This document shows positions 1 to 10,325 of a DNA stretch of 64,000 nt, in pieces (position 1 is the stretch's first letter; every line of letters starts with the position of its first letter). The stretch covers positions 4,664,501 to 4,728,500 of the forward strand of contig CANXME010000213.1 in assembly GCA_948144175.1 (NCBI GenBank). The letters run 5' to 3'. This stretch comes from Closterium sp. NIES-65 (lineage: Eukaryota; Streptophyta; Zygnematophyceae; Desmidiales; Closteriaceae). The notes beneath the pieces were generated by a model. That model ran no database searches, had not been told where the DNA came from, and saw only the letters and a list, made by a program, of their open reading frames with translations. Position numbers and translations under genes: made by a program.

Positions 1-2367
1 GAACACGGTGGTGTACCGAGAGTAGTCGTCAACGACCACTAGGAAGAAGCTCTCTCGCTCAGGTCCAAGCCGTGGAGCGGGGCCCCAAACGTCTAAGTGG
101 AGTGTCTCAAAGGGCTCGGAGGCTGGACGAAGGGAGGAGGAGTGAGGAGTGGCGCGCAGCCGACCCTGGACACAAGGACCGCACGGAGGAGCGGGGGACG
201 GCGGGAGCGGCGGGAGGTTGCGGGGGAGGCCTAAGACAAGACGCTGACTGGACATAGCGCGGAGACGAGAGAGGGACGGGTGACCAAGGCGGTGGTGCCA
301 GAGGAGGGCAGGGTGGGACAGCGACCGACACGAGCACGACGCAGCCACTAGACCTGGCACAGCTACCTGACTGGACCTGGCTACCTGGTGGGACGGGGGA
401 ACCGGACGGGTGTCGGTGTGGAGGGTGTACAGACCAGAGCCCGGCTCCTGACGAAAAGTGGCCAGAGGGGCGTACGTGTCACCGTCCACACAGACTGCAG
501 TGTCACCCGAAGGCTCAAACCAGACCCCGACGTGCTGTCTCGCCAGAGGAGCCACACCAACCAGGTTCCTAGAGAAAGTAGGAACGTGGAGGCCGGTCAG
601 AGAACCGGAAGGGGCAGCTGGGCACGGGAGGGTAGTGGCGTGAGTCGCAATGACCGGTCCCGAAGAGGGATCGGCCAGTGCTACAGAAACCGGCGTCGAG
701 AGTGGAGTAAGAGTCGTGCTGTCGCGGAAGAAGCACTGCGTCGCTCCGGAGTCCAGTGTGAAGGAGAGCGACGCGTCCGCCGAGGGAGCACCTGTACTAG
801 TAGCTAGACAGGATCCTACACCAGCACCTACTCTAGCAACAGGCAAAGATCCTACGCTAGGTACAGGCAAGTAAACAGATCCGACAGCACTATAGTCAAC
901 ATCAGCATACATGGCATAAGACCTAGCATCATCCATAGACATATCAAACACAGCAACACCACGAGCAAGGAGTGGTCCCCAGCGCGGTGGCGGGGGAGCG
1001 GAGGGACCGTGGTGCAGGACGTACAGGTCGTCAAGACGGCTGAAGCAGCGTGCAGCAGAGTGGTCAGGGCGGCCGCAGTACGTGCCCCTGTGCGGACCCG
1101 TCAGGATCCAGTACTCACAGGGACCAACGTCGCGGCCGGCCGAGCGGGGTCCCCGACTAGAAGGGGCACCACTGCGCCCAGTGCTCGGGGGGCCCGTAGG
1201 TCTCCACTGCTGCGGGGGGGCCCACTGCTGCGAAGGGCCCCACTGCTGCTGAGTGCCCCACTGCTGCAGAGTGCCCCACTGCTGGGGCTGCAGCTGAGGC
1301 GGACGCTGCTGTTGGCCCTGGCGCTGCTGCTGCTGTCCTTGCCGCTGCTGCTGTCCAGGCGGTGGCAGCTGCGGAGGAGTCTGCTGCTGCTGCTGCAAAA
1401 ACCCCTCACCACCGTCTAGAGGAGAGCCGTCAGGTCCCGAGTCACCCCCGCCGCCACCCCCGCCACTAGTACTACCACCACCGCCGCCACCCGCAACACC
1501 CCCAGAACCCCCGCCGCCCTTCCCTCCCTTCTTGCCGGACTTGCCACGTTTCTGTCCGCCAGAGACAGAAACGGCCGCCGTCTCCTCAGAGGCAGAAGAC
1601 GCGGCAGTGGCAAGCAAGGCAGTGAAGGTGGGAAGCTGTGGTACCGCACACCCCTCAAAGAGACGAGGAGGAGGCGCGGAAGAGGCGGAGGCAACAGCGA
1701 GGAGGCTACTCTCGATCTTCGAGAGAGCGGTCTCAAGAAGATCGATAGTAAGCTCAGTGGGGTGCTTCAGGAGAAGCGCGTCGCGGGCTGTGGCTAGACG
1801 GTCAGGGAGGCGAGTGACTAACCAGTGAATAGTGAGCCACATGGGGGGGGGTGCAAGGGCAAGCTGTTCCTCAGTGCAAGCGGCCTTGAAGCGAGCTTCA
1901 AGGGAGCGCAGGTGGGTAGCGAGGTCAGCAACACTCTCAAAGGAGGCGAGGTCAGGGTAGATAAAGGGGACGAGGAGGAGGCTGAGGGAGGCAAAGGAGG
2001 GAGTGGAGTAGCGAGCAACAATAGCAGTGTAAAGGTCTGCAGCAGACTCGACCCGAGTGAAGTGGACAGCCTCAGTCGGCGGGAGAAGGTCGGTTAGGGC
2101 GAGGCAGGCAGCAGCGTCACGAGACTCCCACACGTCACGAGCGAGGAACCGGCGCTGGTACTCAGCCTCCTGCTCGGAAGTAGGCGGTGGGGTAGTGGGC
2201 AGCGGTGAAGGCTGCGGCGGGGCGGGCACAGCACCGGACGCATGCGCAAACAGGTGCACGCCATCCTGGCGCTGGCTCCTAAGGTGGCGCTAGGCCTGCG
2301 TCAGCCAGGTACTAAAGTCGATCGCACGCCCCTCAGGGTCGAAACGGAGCACGCGAGACGTCGCCAT
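1..2367 (-). pseudogene. gag-pol of copia A (gag, protease, N-terminal integrase), one nonsense codon
   Basis: The polyprotein starts with ATG at 2367-2365 (MATSRVLRFDPEGRAIDFST). One reading frame runs from there to base 1. The only stop is an in-frame TAG at 2292-2290 (codon 26); I read every later triplet and found no other. The N-terminal part is a gag domain ending in a Gly- and Gln-rich stretch (about 1500-1200). It is followed by an expanded zinc knuckle with Cys codons at 1119-1117, 1077-1075 and 1047-1045 and His at 1062-1060. The protease active site DSG is at 753-745. The integrase zinc finger (HHRLGH near 297-280, C-x2-C at 183-172) and the first catalytic Asp (DVWGP, codon 93-91) follow. 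With a single nonsense change the copy looks young; it could also be assigned by other workers as a sequencing error. Confidence 0.87.
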
Positions 2368-2397
2368 GAGGGGCGAGGACAAGGGATAGCGGCCGCC

Positions 2398-2527
2398 TGT
2401 CAAAATTAGAAGAAAGAAAGAGGATTGAACTAGCAGGAATGAGGATACAAATAGCAAAACCCTAGAAGGGTTGTACTCGCTATAGAGCACCCCACTACAG
2501 GCTAGAACATAAGATAATATTCTGACA
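2398..2527 (-). repeat. 3' LTR of TRIM D (130 bp)
   Basis: Partner of the LTR at 3777-3906. It is preceded in element sense by a purine-rich tract and followed by the target duplicate CCGCC and then, 30 bp on, by the gag ATG of copia A. That leader sequence lacks a primer site, which shows this LTR does not belong to A. Confidence 0.92.
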
Positions 2528-2536
2528 CACCCCCAT
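2528..2536 (-). other. Polypurine tract of TRIM D
   Basis: Minus strand ATGGGGGTG lies directly before the 3' LTR; the same string precedes the 3' LTR of copia B (25327-25335). Confidence 0.8.
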
Positions 2537-2639
2537 AGCCAAAGTGGGGTGTAATCAGCAGAGCAGGCAAAGCAAAACAAGCTCAGGGTGGATCACAATG
2601 TCACCACACATTCTGAGCACAAGTTCAAGAAGAAATAGT

Positions 2640-3040
2640 TTAGAGTTCACAATTATAAGCAAAGCTAGTGGTAGTCACAACGGGCAAGTGAGGAGGAGGA
2701 GGGAGAGTGAGGGGAGAGGAGACAGGAGGCGACGGCTGAAGCTGCAGACACACGGGCAACAGGAGGCAGACTGGCACAGCGGCTACCGGACAGCGCCCGG
2801 ACTACAGGAGTAACAGGCCCCGCGGCTCAAATAGCGGCAGACGGGCAACGGACCCACGGGCGGCTGGCACAGCTGGCTACGACTGGGCTACCGGGACAGC
2901 GCCCCGGACTACAGGTGCTGCGAACGACAAACTGACAACCTCCACTCAACCTCTCGCACACAGTCCCACCCCCCTGATACACACCCACTGCTACACCGCT
3001 AGCTCTACTCCCACGCACCCCCCTTAAACCCTAAACCCGA
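2640..3040. other. Unassigned internal part of TRIM D
   Basis: No coding potential recognised. It contains a diverged duplication of a ~50-bp stretch (around 2770-2812 and 2861-2911, both ending in CGGACTACAGG) and a telomere-like CCCTAAA pair at 3023-3038. Confidence 0.5.
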
Positions 3041-3234
3041 GTCTCCCACACAACCACCCCCCTCAGCGACAGCTGCAGCAGTGGGAGACGGAGGAGGAGG
3101 AGGAGCAAAGGGAGGAAGGCACACCGAGCACCCCCATACCCGCCACCCCACAGCGGCCCCCGAAGGAGCCGCGACGGGCGACGGGAAATGGGGGGGAGGG
3201 GAGAAAAGGGGGGGGGGGGGGGGGGGGGGGGGGG

Positions 3235-3540
3235 CGGTGCCGCGACGAGGGGCGGGGCCGCGACGGTCGGGGCGGGGCCGCGACATAGGGCGGGGCCGCG
3301 ACGTAGGGCGGGGCCGCGACATAGGGCGGGGCCGCAACATAGGGCGGGGCCGCAAAGGTAGGGCGAGGCCGAGCCGGGCAGGCGCACGGGCGGCGACGGG
3401 CCGGGGCGGGGCCGCGACGAAGGGCGGGGCCGAGCCGGGCAGGCGCACGGGCGGCGACGGGCCGGGGCGGGGCCGCGACGTAGAGCGGGGCCGCGTCGAG
3501 GGGCGGGGCCGCGACGATCGGGGCGGGGCCGCGACGTAGG
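3235..3540 (-). repeat. Leader minisatellite of TRIM D (18-bp unit)
   Basis: Tandem units of about 18 bp (minus strand GCGGCCCCGCCCTATGTC and variants), with two longer interspersed copies around 3362-3480 that repeat a ~60-bp block. The core GCGGCCCCGCC is the same as in the 22-bp leader unit of copia B. A 27-base G homopolymer at 3208-3234 adjoins it. Confidence 0.75.
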
Positions 3541-3544
3541 GGAG

Positions 3545-3690
3545 AAGCCCGCCGCGCGCCCCGGGGCGCACAGCGGGCAATGAACCGCCGCGCGCCTCGG
3601 GGCGCACGGCGGGCAGAAAACCGCCGCGCGCCTCGGGGCGCACGGCGGGATGAAAAAATGCCGCACGCCACGGGGCGTGCGGCTCAGAGA
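3545..3690 (-). repeat. Imperfect 35-45-bp repeats with hairpin potential in TRIM D leader
   Basis: Four diverged copies (starting near 3548, 3588, 3625 and 3660) each contain a self-complementary core such as GCGCGCC...GGGGCGC or GCACGCC...GGCGTGC. They lie between the primer site and the 18-bp array, so they would form strong stems in the 5' leader RNA. Confidence 0.6.
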
Positions 3691-3761
3691 GTAGTAGCAG
3701 TAGTAGCAGCGGAAGCTAAGCGGTGGTAAGCCCACCCACAGGATCGATCCAGGGGGATCGA

Positions 3762-3776
3762 CCTGCTCTGATAGCA
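3762..3776 (-). other. Primer-binding site of TRIM D
   Basis: Minus strand TGCTATCAGAGCAGG directly abuts the 5' LTR; it is one base different from the plant tRNA-Met primer site TGGTATCAGAGC. Confidence 0.85.
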
Positions 3777-3906
3777 TGTCAAAGTTAGAAGAAAGAAAGA
3801 GGATTGAACTAGCAGGAATGAGGATACAAATAGCAAAACCCTAGAAGGGTTGTACTCGCTATAGAGCACCCCACTACAGGCTAGAACATAAGATAATATT
3901 CTGACA
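3777..3906 (-). repeat. 5' LTR of TRIM D (130 bp)
   Basis: Element-sense ends are TGTCAGAATATT and AACTTTGACA. It is 129/130 identical by eye to the copy at 2398-2527 (one G/A difference near the primer-site end), indicating a recent insertion. Confidence 0.92.
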
Positions 3907-3911
3907 CCGCC

Positions 3912-4530
3912 AGCCGCGAGAGGAGGAGGAGAGGGAGGTGAGTGCGAGGCGGGTGCGCGCAGGCGGGGCGCGCACTGGCTGGGCGCGGGGCGGCGGGGCG
4001 CGCGCTGGCGGGGCGCGCTCCGGCGCGGCGCGCTGGCGGGCGGCTAAGCAGGGCGCGCGCTGGCGGGCGCGGCGCGCTGGCGTGCGCGCTGGCGGGGCCC
4101 GCTGGCGTGGCGCGCTGGCGGGCGCGCTAGCGGGCGCGCTGGCGTGCGTGCTGGCGGGCGCGCTGGCGAGCTCGCTGGCGGGCGCGCTGGCAGGCGAGCC
4201 GGCGGGCTCGCTGGTGCGCCCGCTGGTGGGCGCGCTGGCGGGCTGGCGTGCAAGCTGGCTGGCGCGCAGGCTGGCTGGCGCGCTGGCTGGCTGGCGCGCT
4301 GGCGGGCTGGCGCGTTGGCTGGCTGGCGCGCAGGCTGCTGGCGCGCTGGCTGGCTGGCGCGCTGGCTGGCTGGCTGGCGCGCAGGCTGCTGGCGCGCTGG
4401 CTGGCTGGCGCGCTGGCTGGCTGGCGGGCGCGCTGGCTAAGGGCGGGGAGGGGAGGGGCGCGCCGGCTGGGGCGTGGGGTAGGGCGCTGGCGGGCTGGCA
4501 GGGTGCAGTGGTAACCCTAGTGGTAGGGAA
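3912..4530 (-). repeat. Leader minisatellite of copia A (about 12-bp GC-rich unit)
   Basis: Between the primer site and the nested TRIM insertion the sequence is a degenerate tandem array of about 12 bp units (plus strand GGCTGGCGCGCT and GCGCTGGCGGGC variants). It is almost free of A and T. Open frames of up to about 250 codons cross it in several frames and encode only Ala/Gly/Arg/Trp or Pro/Ala repeats. I treat it as non-coding leader. The position corresponds to the repetitive leader of copia B. Confidence 0.7.
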
Positions 4531-4561
4531 GGGCGGGCCTAGGACTAGGAGCGCTAACCTA

Positions 4562-4573
4562 CTGCTGATACCA
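4562..4573 (-). other. Primer-binding site of copia A (initiator tRNA-Met type)
   Basis: Immediately after the LTR end the minus strand reads TGGTATCAGCAG. This closely resembles TGGTATCAGAGC, the usual plant copia primer site complementary to the 3' end of initiator tRNA-Met. Confidence 0.8.
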
Positions 4574-4690
4574 TGTCAGAATGAGAACTACAGCGGAATG
4601 CATTGTGTTGACAGGATTGGGGTACATCACCTAACCCTAACGAGTTGTACCCCATATAGCCCAACCCACTACAGGCTATAATATTTGACA
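4574..4690 (-). repeat. 5' LTR of copia A (117 bp)
   Basis: In element sense the LTR begins TGTCAAATATT at 4690 and ends TTCTGACA at 4574, so it has the usual TG...CA ends inside TGTCA/TGACA inverted repeats. It is directly followed by a tRNA primer site. The middle carries the block GGGTACAACTC then TTAGGGTTAGG, which is shared with the LTRs of the other two elements in this window. Confidence 0.82.
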
Positions 4691-5312
4691 CCCACCCCCC
4701 CCCCCCCCCCCCCCCCCCCACACGCGGTCAACTCCGTTTCAGTGTGACTCACGTCACTATACTGATTCGTCAGTGTTTCTTTCAAAGAAACACGCAAAAT
4801 GGTCAGTGTGACAAGGTAGGATATACTGAAATTTCAGTGCAAAATTGAAGCATATGCTGAATTTTCAGGGAAAACGAAAATCACAGCTACAAAATCAGCG
4901 TAATCAGCGTGTTTTACGCTGATATCTGAGGGCCTGCTTGGAAGCCTTGTATCTTGATTTTATATAAATTGTCAAGGAGGATTTATATTAAACACACGGT
5001 TGCCCAGCCGTGGTTGTTACAGCAACACCCACCACCCACATCTGCCGAACGACAGAGTCAGTGCTCGCCATACTCTCGACAAAAAGCAGCGAAGCACTGC
5101 AGCATCCCAGCGCAGCACATCTCACCAGTTCCTCGCATGATACGCGACGCGACCCACCAAGAGTAAACTGTTAACTTGGCTTCCCCAACGGCTAGCCTTC
5201 CATCGTACGGCCGTTTCTATTCAAGCGGCTGGCGGCGACTGTTGTACCTTCCGCAGACAGCGTGCGCTGTCAGTAGTGCTGTGCGGGTGGCCGCTGCCAC
5301 ACGCGGCGGCCA
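4691..5312. promoter_or_regulatory. Upstream region of the LUL-like gene: poly-C, palindrome, TATA-like box
   Basis: A run of about 25 C (4695-4719) adjoins the copia A LTR. The following AT-richer stretch contains bZIP-like TGACTCA and ACGTCA near 4745-4755, a near-perfect 21-bp inverted repeat at 4773-4793 (10-bp arms GTGTTTCTTT, one-base centre), and TATATAAA at 4961-4968, about 350 bp before the predicted ATG. These are plausible promoter parts, but no transcript evidence is available. Short open frames here are ignored. Confidence 0.4.
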
Positions 5313-8083
5313 ATGGGCAACAGCCACAGCACCGCGCACTCGCCCCATGCCCACGGCAGAGAGCGCGGCGGCAGAAATTCCGCCGCCAATGTTGCCGCCG
5401 CAGACGCTGGCAGCGCAGACGCAGGCCGCACGAGCGCGGCGGAAGAAGGACCGCCCGCCGCAGCGGAACCCGTGGGATCGCCGGCAGAAGGCAGCGAGTC
5501 AGCGGCACGGCAGCGGGCGAGCGGCGCAGCTGAGGGGCAGCGACGGGGGCTGTCGGCGCTGACGGCGGGGCTTCTCTCCTCCGCGCGTGAGCACAGAGGC
5601 GCCTCGCGGGGGCGCGGATGGCGCACGCATGGCGGCACCTTGGCTCTAGGCGCCGCGCAGGCCAACGGCGCAGACGCGCAGGTACCGCGATGAACCTGCT
5701 GCCTTGCTCCGTCCAAGACCTGGCAGTGGTGACGCCACATCGCGTTCCGCGCTCTCCCTCCCTTCCATCCCTACCCCTTCGGTACTATGCGGACCTTCGC
5801 TCAGTTTCTACCCGTGGGTTACATCCCCCCTCTCCGCCCACGATCTCCCTGTTGTGCGCAGGTGCGCGCACCCCTTGCCACCCGCCAGCCTTCCGCTGGC
5901 ACTGCGGGCAGGGGAAGCGCGGGGAGACGCGGGGCAGCAGGGGCGGGCGCAGGGGCTGGCGGCACTGGGCGGTCCACCACGGCGGCTGCTGCAGCGGCGG
6001 CGGCAGCAGCTGTAGCGGCAGTGACGGCAGTGGATGGGGAAGCGGAGGCAGGGGCTGCGGGCAGCGGCAATGGCGCTGCTGCTGCTGCTGGCCGTGCGGC
6101 GGCCACAGGGGGAGCAGCAGGCGAGGCAGGCGGAGGCGGGGGGGGAGGGGGAGGAAGGGGCGGGGAGGCGACGGAAAGGGGGACGGGCGGAGGGGAAGGG
6201 GAGGGCGAGCAGGCAGCAATTCAAGAACAGGTACGGAAAGTGGGTTGGAGCAAGGGATAGGCTTCGACGGTGGCAATACACGAGCATATAAATTCCCATT
6301 GCTTTCCCACATACCTTTCTCATTTTCCCTCTTCGCCCACCCTTCCCCCCTTCCCCTTCACAACTGCCTATTCCTTCAGTAGGCCCTATCTTTCCATTCT
6401 TGTCAACAGCTCCCTTCCCCTGTGTATCTCCCTTGCCCTCACCGAACTCACCCCCTGGGCGCGGCTTACTGCAGCGCACGCAGACGGTGCGCAGCCTGGT
6501 GAACCTGCGCAAGCACTCCGTGCACCTGCTGCCCGTGCCACGCCGCCTGCAGTCGGCGGTGCCAGGGGACCAGGGGGGACCAGGGGTTCAGGGGGAGCGA
6601 GGAGGGGGTGGCGATGCAGCAGGGGGGAAAGAGGCAGTGAGCGAGGAGGCTGAAACAGAAGCAGCTGTGGAGGAGGGGAGAGACGAGTGTGAGAGGACCC
6701 AACAGCATGACGGACAGCAGCAGCAGGAGAGCCTGGGAGGGAATGAGGGTGAAGCGTCAGGGGAGTCAGCAAGGGGAGTAGAGGAGGGTGTGAGTGGGAG
6801 CGTGGTGAAGATCCCACCCCTCTCATACCCGGCTGATGCCTGCTTGCCTGCGTCTGCTGCCCACCTGCCACCACCGTCAGCATCGGCAGCAGCATCAGGA
6901 GCAGCTGCAGCATCGGCAGCTGGGGCAGCGCAGGAAGCAGGGGAGGGGGATGCAGCGGCAGCAGGCGGGCAGGGAGTGGAGCACCCGTACGTCTATGGGC
7001 TGTCGTTCATCGCGGACTGCTCTGTGCCCTGCAAGTAAGACCACACCCGGGCCATCAAACACCCCCATGCCATGCCCTATTGCACCGTGTTTGCTCCTCC
7101 CTCGCCACCGTGTTGGCAGCAAGCAGCGGCCGGTGTGGCAACATTAAACCACTCTCTGTTTCCATGGCCGTGACTGACCGTCTTATCCGCACCTGCCTGC
7201 CTCACTCCTCTCCATCTTCCCCCCACATGTTGCTCGGCGCGCCTCCCGTGCTCCTCCCATGCAGTGTGACGGTGCATGTCATGGCATATGAGAAGGACAG
7301 ACACCGAAAAGACAAGCCGCCCAGGTGGGTGGGTGCGTGGGTGCAGAGGCATGCTGTGTTGACGGGTGGCAGTGGGGTAACTCAGTAGAGGGGGACTGGT
7401 AGGTGCGAGGCAGCACATGCCATATCTGTAGCACGTGGAGCGCAGTGCATAGCAGAGCAGAGGACTATTCAGTTGGCGCGTAAGGATTGCGGATTTAGCT
7501 TTGACTTAGTGCGGCACGTTTCGTTGCATGTGTGCTGTTGCCCATGTGGCTGTCCATGTCCGTCGCCCCTTTGCCTTCACATGGTAACTCCCACGACTCG
7601 CCGCCTGCATCAAGTGCCCTCATATCTCCACACTCTCATTTTCGCCCGCATGCATACCCCTGCTCAACCTCCCCCCACCCGTCTCCCCACCCTCTTCCCC
7701 CCCCAGGCTCAAGTCGAAGGTGACGCAGCGCGAGGCGAGTGCAGCGGGCGTGGTGGCGGGGCTGGAGCAGACCTTCTCGCTGCCGCCCTCCTGCCTGCTC
7801 GCCTTCGATGGCTTCCAGGTCGCTCCCTCTTGCTGCACCCTCATCCGCCTCCCAGGGAGGAGCGAGTGCGAGGGAGAGTGTGAGGGAGCCATGAGGTTTG
7901 AAGAATCGCTGAAGGAAAATGGATCAGGCAGAAATTGGGATGTCGAGTTTGGGTATCTCTGTGAGATTGAATGTGTGTGCTTTGCACCATGTTGAGCTTG
8001 CTGACTGCACCTCAGGTGCACACGTCTGTGTATGCGCCTGCCATTAACTTTTGCCGTGCTCGTTTGTGTGTGCGTGCGCGCGC

Positions 8084-8155
<72 letters not shown>

Positions 8156-10325
8156 ATGGTCTATCACAGGACGCGCAGCTGACGTCAACCAAGACGTCAC
8201 CATCGCACACATACCCCATTGTCATCCGCATCCAGACAGCGCTGGTAAGCCTCAACAATGACCCATGCGTTGCTTCACTTACTGGTGCTCTCCACCTGTG
8301 ATCAATCAACCTTCAAGTACATGCTCATCCTCTCCCACTAGAACCCTGTCAGGTGTGGCCCGGCATTCATGCTGTGTGCATGTGTGCCCGTCTGTGCCTC
8401 TCCCAGCCTGCAGGTCGGTCGCATGACCCAGCAGCACGGGCGCAGCAGCAGACGCACACCACGTATGCCACGCTCGTCAAGCAGGTCCTCCCACACCCTC
8501 TCACCTCGCTCCCTCTGCTCCGCCTTTCCTTCTGCCTTGCGCTACCTGTGCCCCGCTTGGGATTCACTCCACTTCTCCCTCTGATGTGTCCGCACTCCAC
8601 CTCTGAGTTGCCACGTTGCAGCCCGTCACTTGCATGGCCTGTCGTCTCTTTCCCCATCCATCCGTGCGTGCGTGTGGGCAGGCGGACAGCACGTACGGCG
8701 TGCAGGTGTTGAAGCAGGTGCTGTGGGTGGGCGGCTGCTCGTACGTGCTGCATGAGATCTTTGGCATCGACGGCCCTGCCTCCTCACCCGCCCCACTGCA
8801 TGCTGCACCTGGGGATACTGCCGATCCCAATGGAGGGGGGGCTAATGTGGTGCGTGGGGTGGATGGGGTGTGTGGGGGCGGATGGTGAGGTGGATGGTGG
8901 GGCTACTGAGTGGGAGGGAGAGCCAGGGTAGCATGCATTGGGCTGTGGCAGGAGCAGGTGTGGGTGCTTTATCTGGCAGTGAGCAGGAACGAGTGGATGT
9001 GCTCAAGCACATGCGCTTCACATTTATTGTGCTCCCGTCCTTGCTGTGTCCCCTTGGCCCCGTTTCCTGCTCTCATGCCTCTCCACGTCTCTCCCTCCTC
9101 CCTCCTTTCCCTTCCCTCCGTGCTCTCCCTCTCTCCTCTTCTCCCTCTTCCTGCCCTCTTTCTCGCCCTCCCATGCCGTTCTCCTCCCTGCATGCAACAC
9201 CGCCCTGGTGCAGGAGTGCGTGGTGTGTCTGGAGGACCCGCGAGACACGCTTGTGCTGCCATGCCGCCACCTCTGTCTCTGCCTGCACTGTGCCAAGGCG
9301 CTCCGCTTCCAGTCCAACAAGTGCCCCATATGGTACCAGTGCCCTCTTGCCTCAGGCTATTGTGTCTCTCCGTTCTTCGTATCGCCCGTGCCATCCATCG
9401 ATTTGTCTTTGCTCCCTTGCCTTGCCGCTCATTGTGGTTCTTCTGCCCCTCTGCATGTTCCCTGCCCCACATCGCTCTCTGGCTGCTGCCTGCCGCTGTG
9501 CCCTGTGCGCCTCATGCCAGTCGCAGCGTCGTGCAGTCCCTGCTGCAAATCAAGCTCTCAGCCCCACGTGACGCCACACCGGGGGAGGCTGCTGCTGCTA
9601 CTGCCACTGCAAATCGTAGCGATGCTGCTGCTGCTGCTGCTGCCTCTGATTCTGGTGTTGGTGATGGTGCTGGTAGCAGTTCTGGTGCTGCTGGTGCTGG
9701 TGCTGCTGCTGATGGTGGTCATGCTGCTGCTGGTGCTGCTGTGGACACTGTGACTGTCAGCTCTATCAACACTGAGTTAGCAGGAGTCGGGCAGGGGGAG
9801 GAGGAGCGGAAGGGGAAGAGGGTGGAGCAAGCTCAAGTAATGGAAGGGAGGAAAGTGCATGGGGAGAGGGAGGTGCAAGTTGGTGGGGAAGAAGATGGGC
9901 AAGGGGTGGAGGAGAGTGAGGGAGTGAGGGAGACAGAGAGGAGTTGTACAGCTGGCACAGAGGAGAGCATTATGTGTGGTGGGGGTAGTGGCGTGGCTGA
10001 AGGTGGAGCGGAAAGGATGAGGGCAGACGGACAGGAGGGGAAGGCGAGCAGAGAAGAGGGCGGAGAAGCAGGTGCGGACTACAGGGTAGTCGGTGCAGAG
10101 CAGAGGGTTTCCATGAGCGGCAGTGGAAAAGGTGTGGAGCGAGGAGTAGACAGAAGAGAGATGACGTGCGAAGAGGAGAGCCAAGGAGCGGGAGGAAAGG
10201 AGGCGCGCGGAAAGGAGGAAGTGATGGTGCAGGTGGAAAGCGGGCCTGGCAGTGGGGAGTCGTATGCAGGGCAGCAACAAGGGGTAGGAGTGGCCCACGA
10301 GGCCCGGGTTGAGGTCGGGTGCTAG
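5313..10325 (+). CDS. LUL: LOG2-like (LUL/MGRN1-type) RING E3 ubiquitin ligase, ten exons
   Basis: Exons: 5313-5681, 5862-6230, 6475-7034, 7265-7324, 7707-7818, 8170-8244, 8407-8484, 8682-8849, 9214-9332, 9521-10325. All introns are GT-AG, phases match and the sum is 2715 nt (904 aa). The start MGNSHS has the Gly2/Ser6 pattern of N-myristoylation. Exons 1-2 are Ala/Gly-rich and low complexity. Exons 3-8 carry the LUL/MGRN1 substrate-adaptor region ([61 protein letters not shown]). Exons 9-10 encode a C3HC4 RING (about residues 599-637: CVVC, CRH, C-x2-C, CPIC) followed by [12 protein letters not shown]. The family transfers ubiquitin at membranes. A ~260-residue charged tail and a ~140-residue insert in exon 3 exceed land-plant relatives of about 300-400 aa. 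The end of exon 8 could be 8846 instead. Confidence 0.88.
8064..8154 (+). repeat. (TG)n/(CG)n microsatellite in LUL intron 5
   Basis: About 90 bp of alternating purine-pyrimidine, (CG)n then a long (TG)n. It ends about 15 bp before the AG of the exon 6 acceptor (8168-8169). Confidence 0.95.

Larger units (their letters stand above)
2398..3906 (-). mobile_element. TRIM-type non-autonomous LTR element D (1,509 bp), nested in copia A leader
   Basis: Two 130-bp LTRs (3777-3906 as the 5' copy and 2398-2527 as the 3' copy on the minus strand) differ at one position. They bound 1,249 bp with no recognisable gag or pol. The flanks are CCGCC at 2393-2397 and CCGCC at 3907-3911, a perfect 5-bp target duplication. 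A tRNA-Met-like primer site lies next to the 5' LTR and a purine tract next to the 3' LTR. The last ~120 internal bases (2528-2650) closely match the 3' untranslated region of copia B (both contain GTGATCCACCCTGAGCTTG-like and CTATGGGGGTG sequence), so D is a relative of that family that has lost its coding region. Size and LTR length fit the TRIM class. Confidence 0.9.
1..4690 (-). mobile_element. Ty1/copia LTR retrotransposon A, 5' portion (cut by window start)
   Basis: On the minus strand this element reads, from high to low coordinate: a 117-bp LTR (4574-4690), a primer-binding site, a GC-rich repetitive leader, and a gag-pol frame starting at 2367 and still open at base 1. Protease precedes integrase, and the integrase has the copia-type HHCC zinc finger, so the order is Ty1/copia. 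The leader is interrupted by a smaller LTR element at 2398-3906 flanked by CCGCC on both sides, which explains why an unrelated LTR stands only 30 bp upstream of the gag start codon. Reverse transcriptase, RNase H and the 3' LTR lie outside the window. The target duplication of A cannot be tested here. Confidence 0.88.

Noticed and set aside
2398..2527. 5' LTR of copia A directly before its gag start
   Set aside because: No primer site follows it, and CCGCC flanks show it is the 3' LTR of the nested TRIM; the true copia A LTR is at 4574-4690.
3938..4681. 247-codon Ala/Arg/Gly/Trp-rich open frame
   Set aside because: It lies in the GC-rich leader repeats of copia A and runs into its LTR; no gene features.
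7620..8309. 229-codon minus-strand frame with His-Thr repeats
   Set aside because: It is the complement of the (TG)n microsatellite and of LUL exons 5-6.
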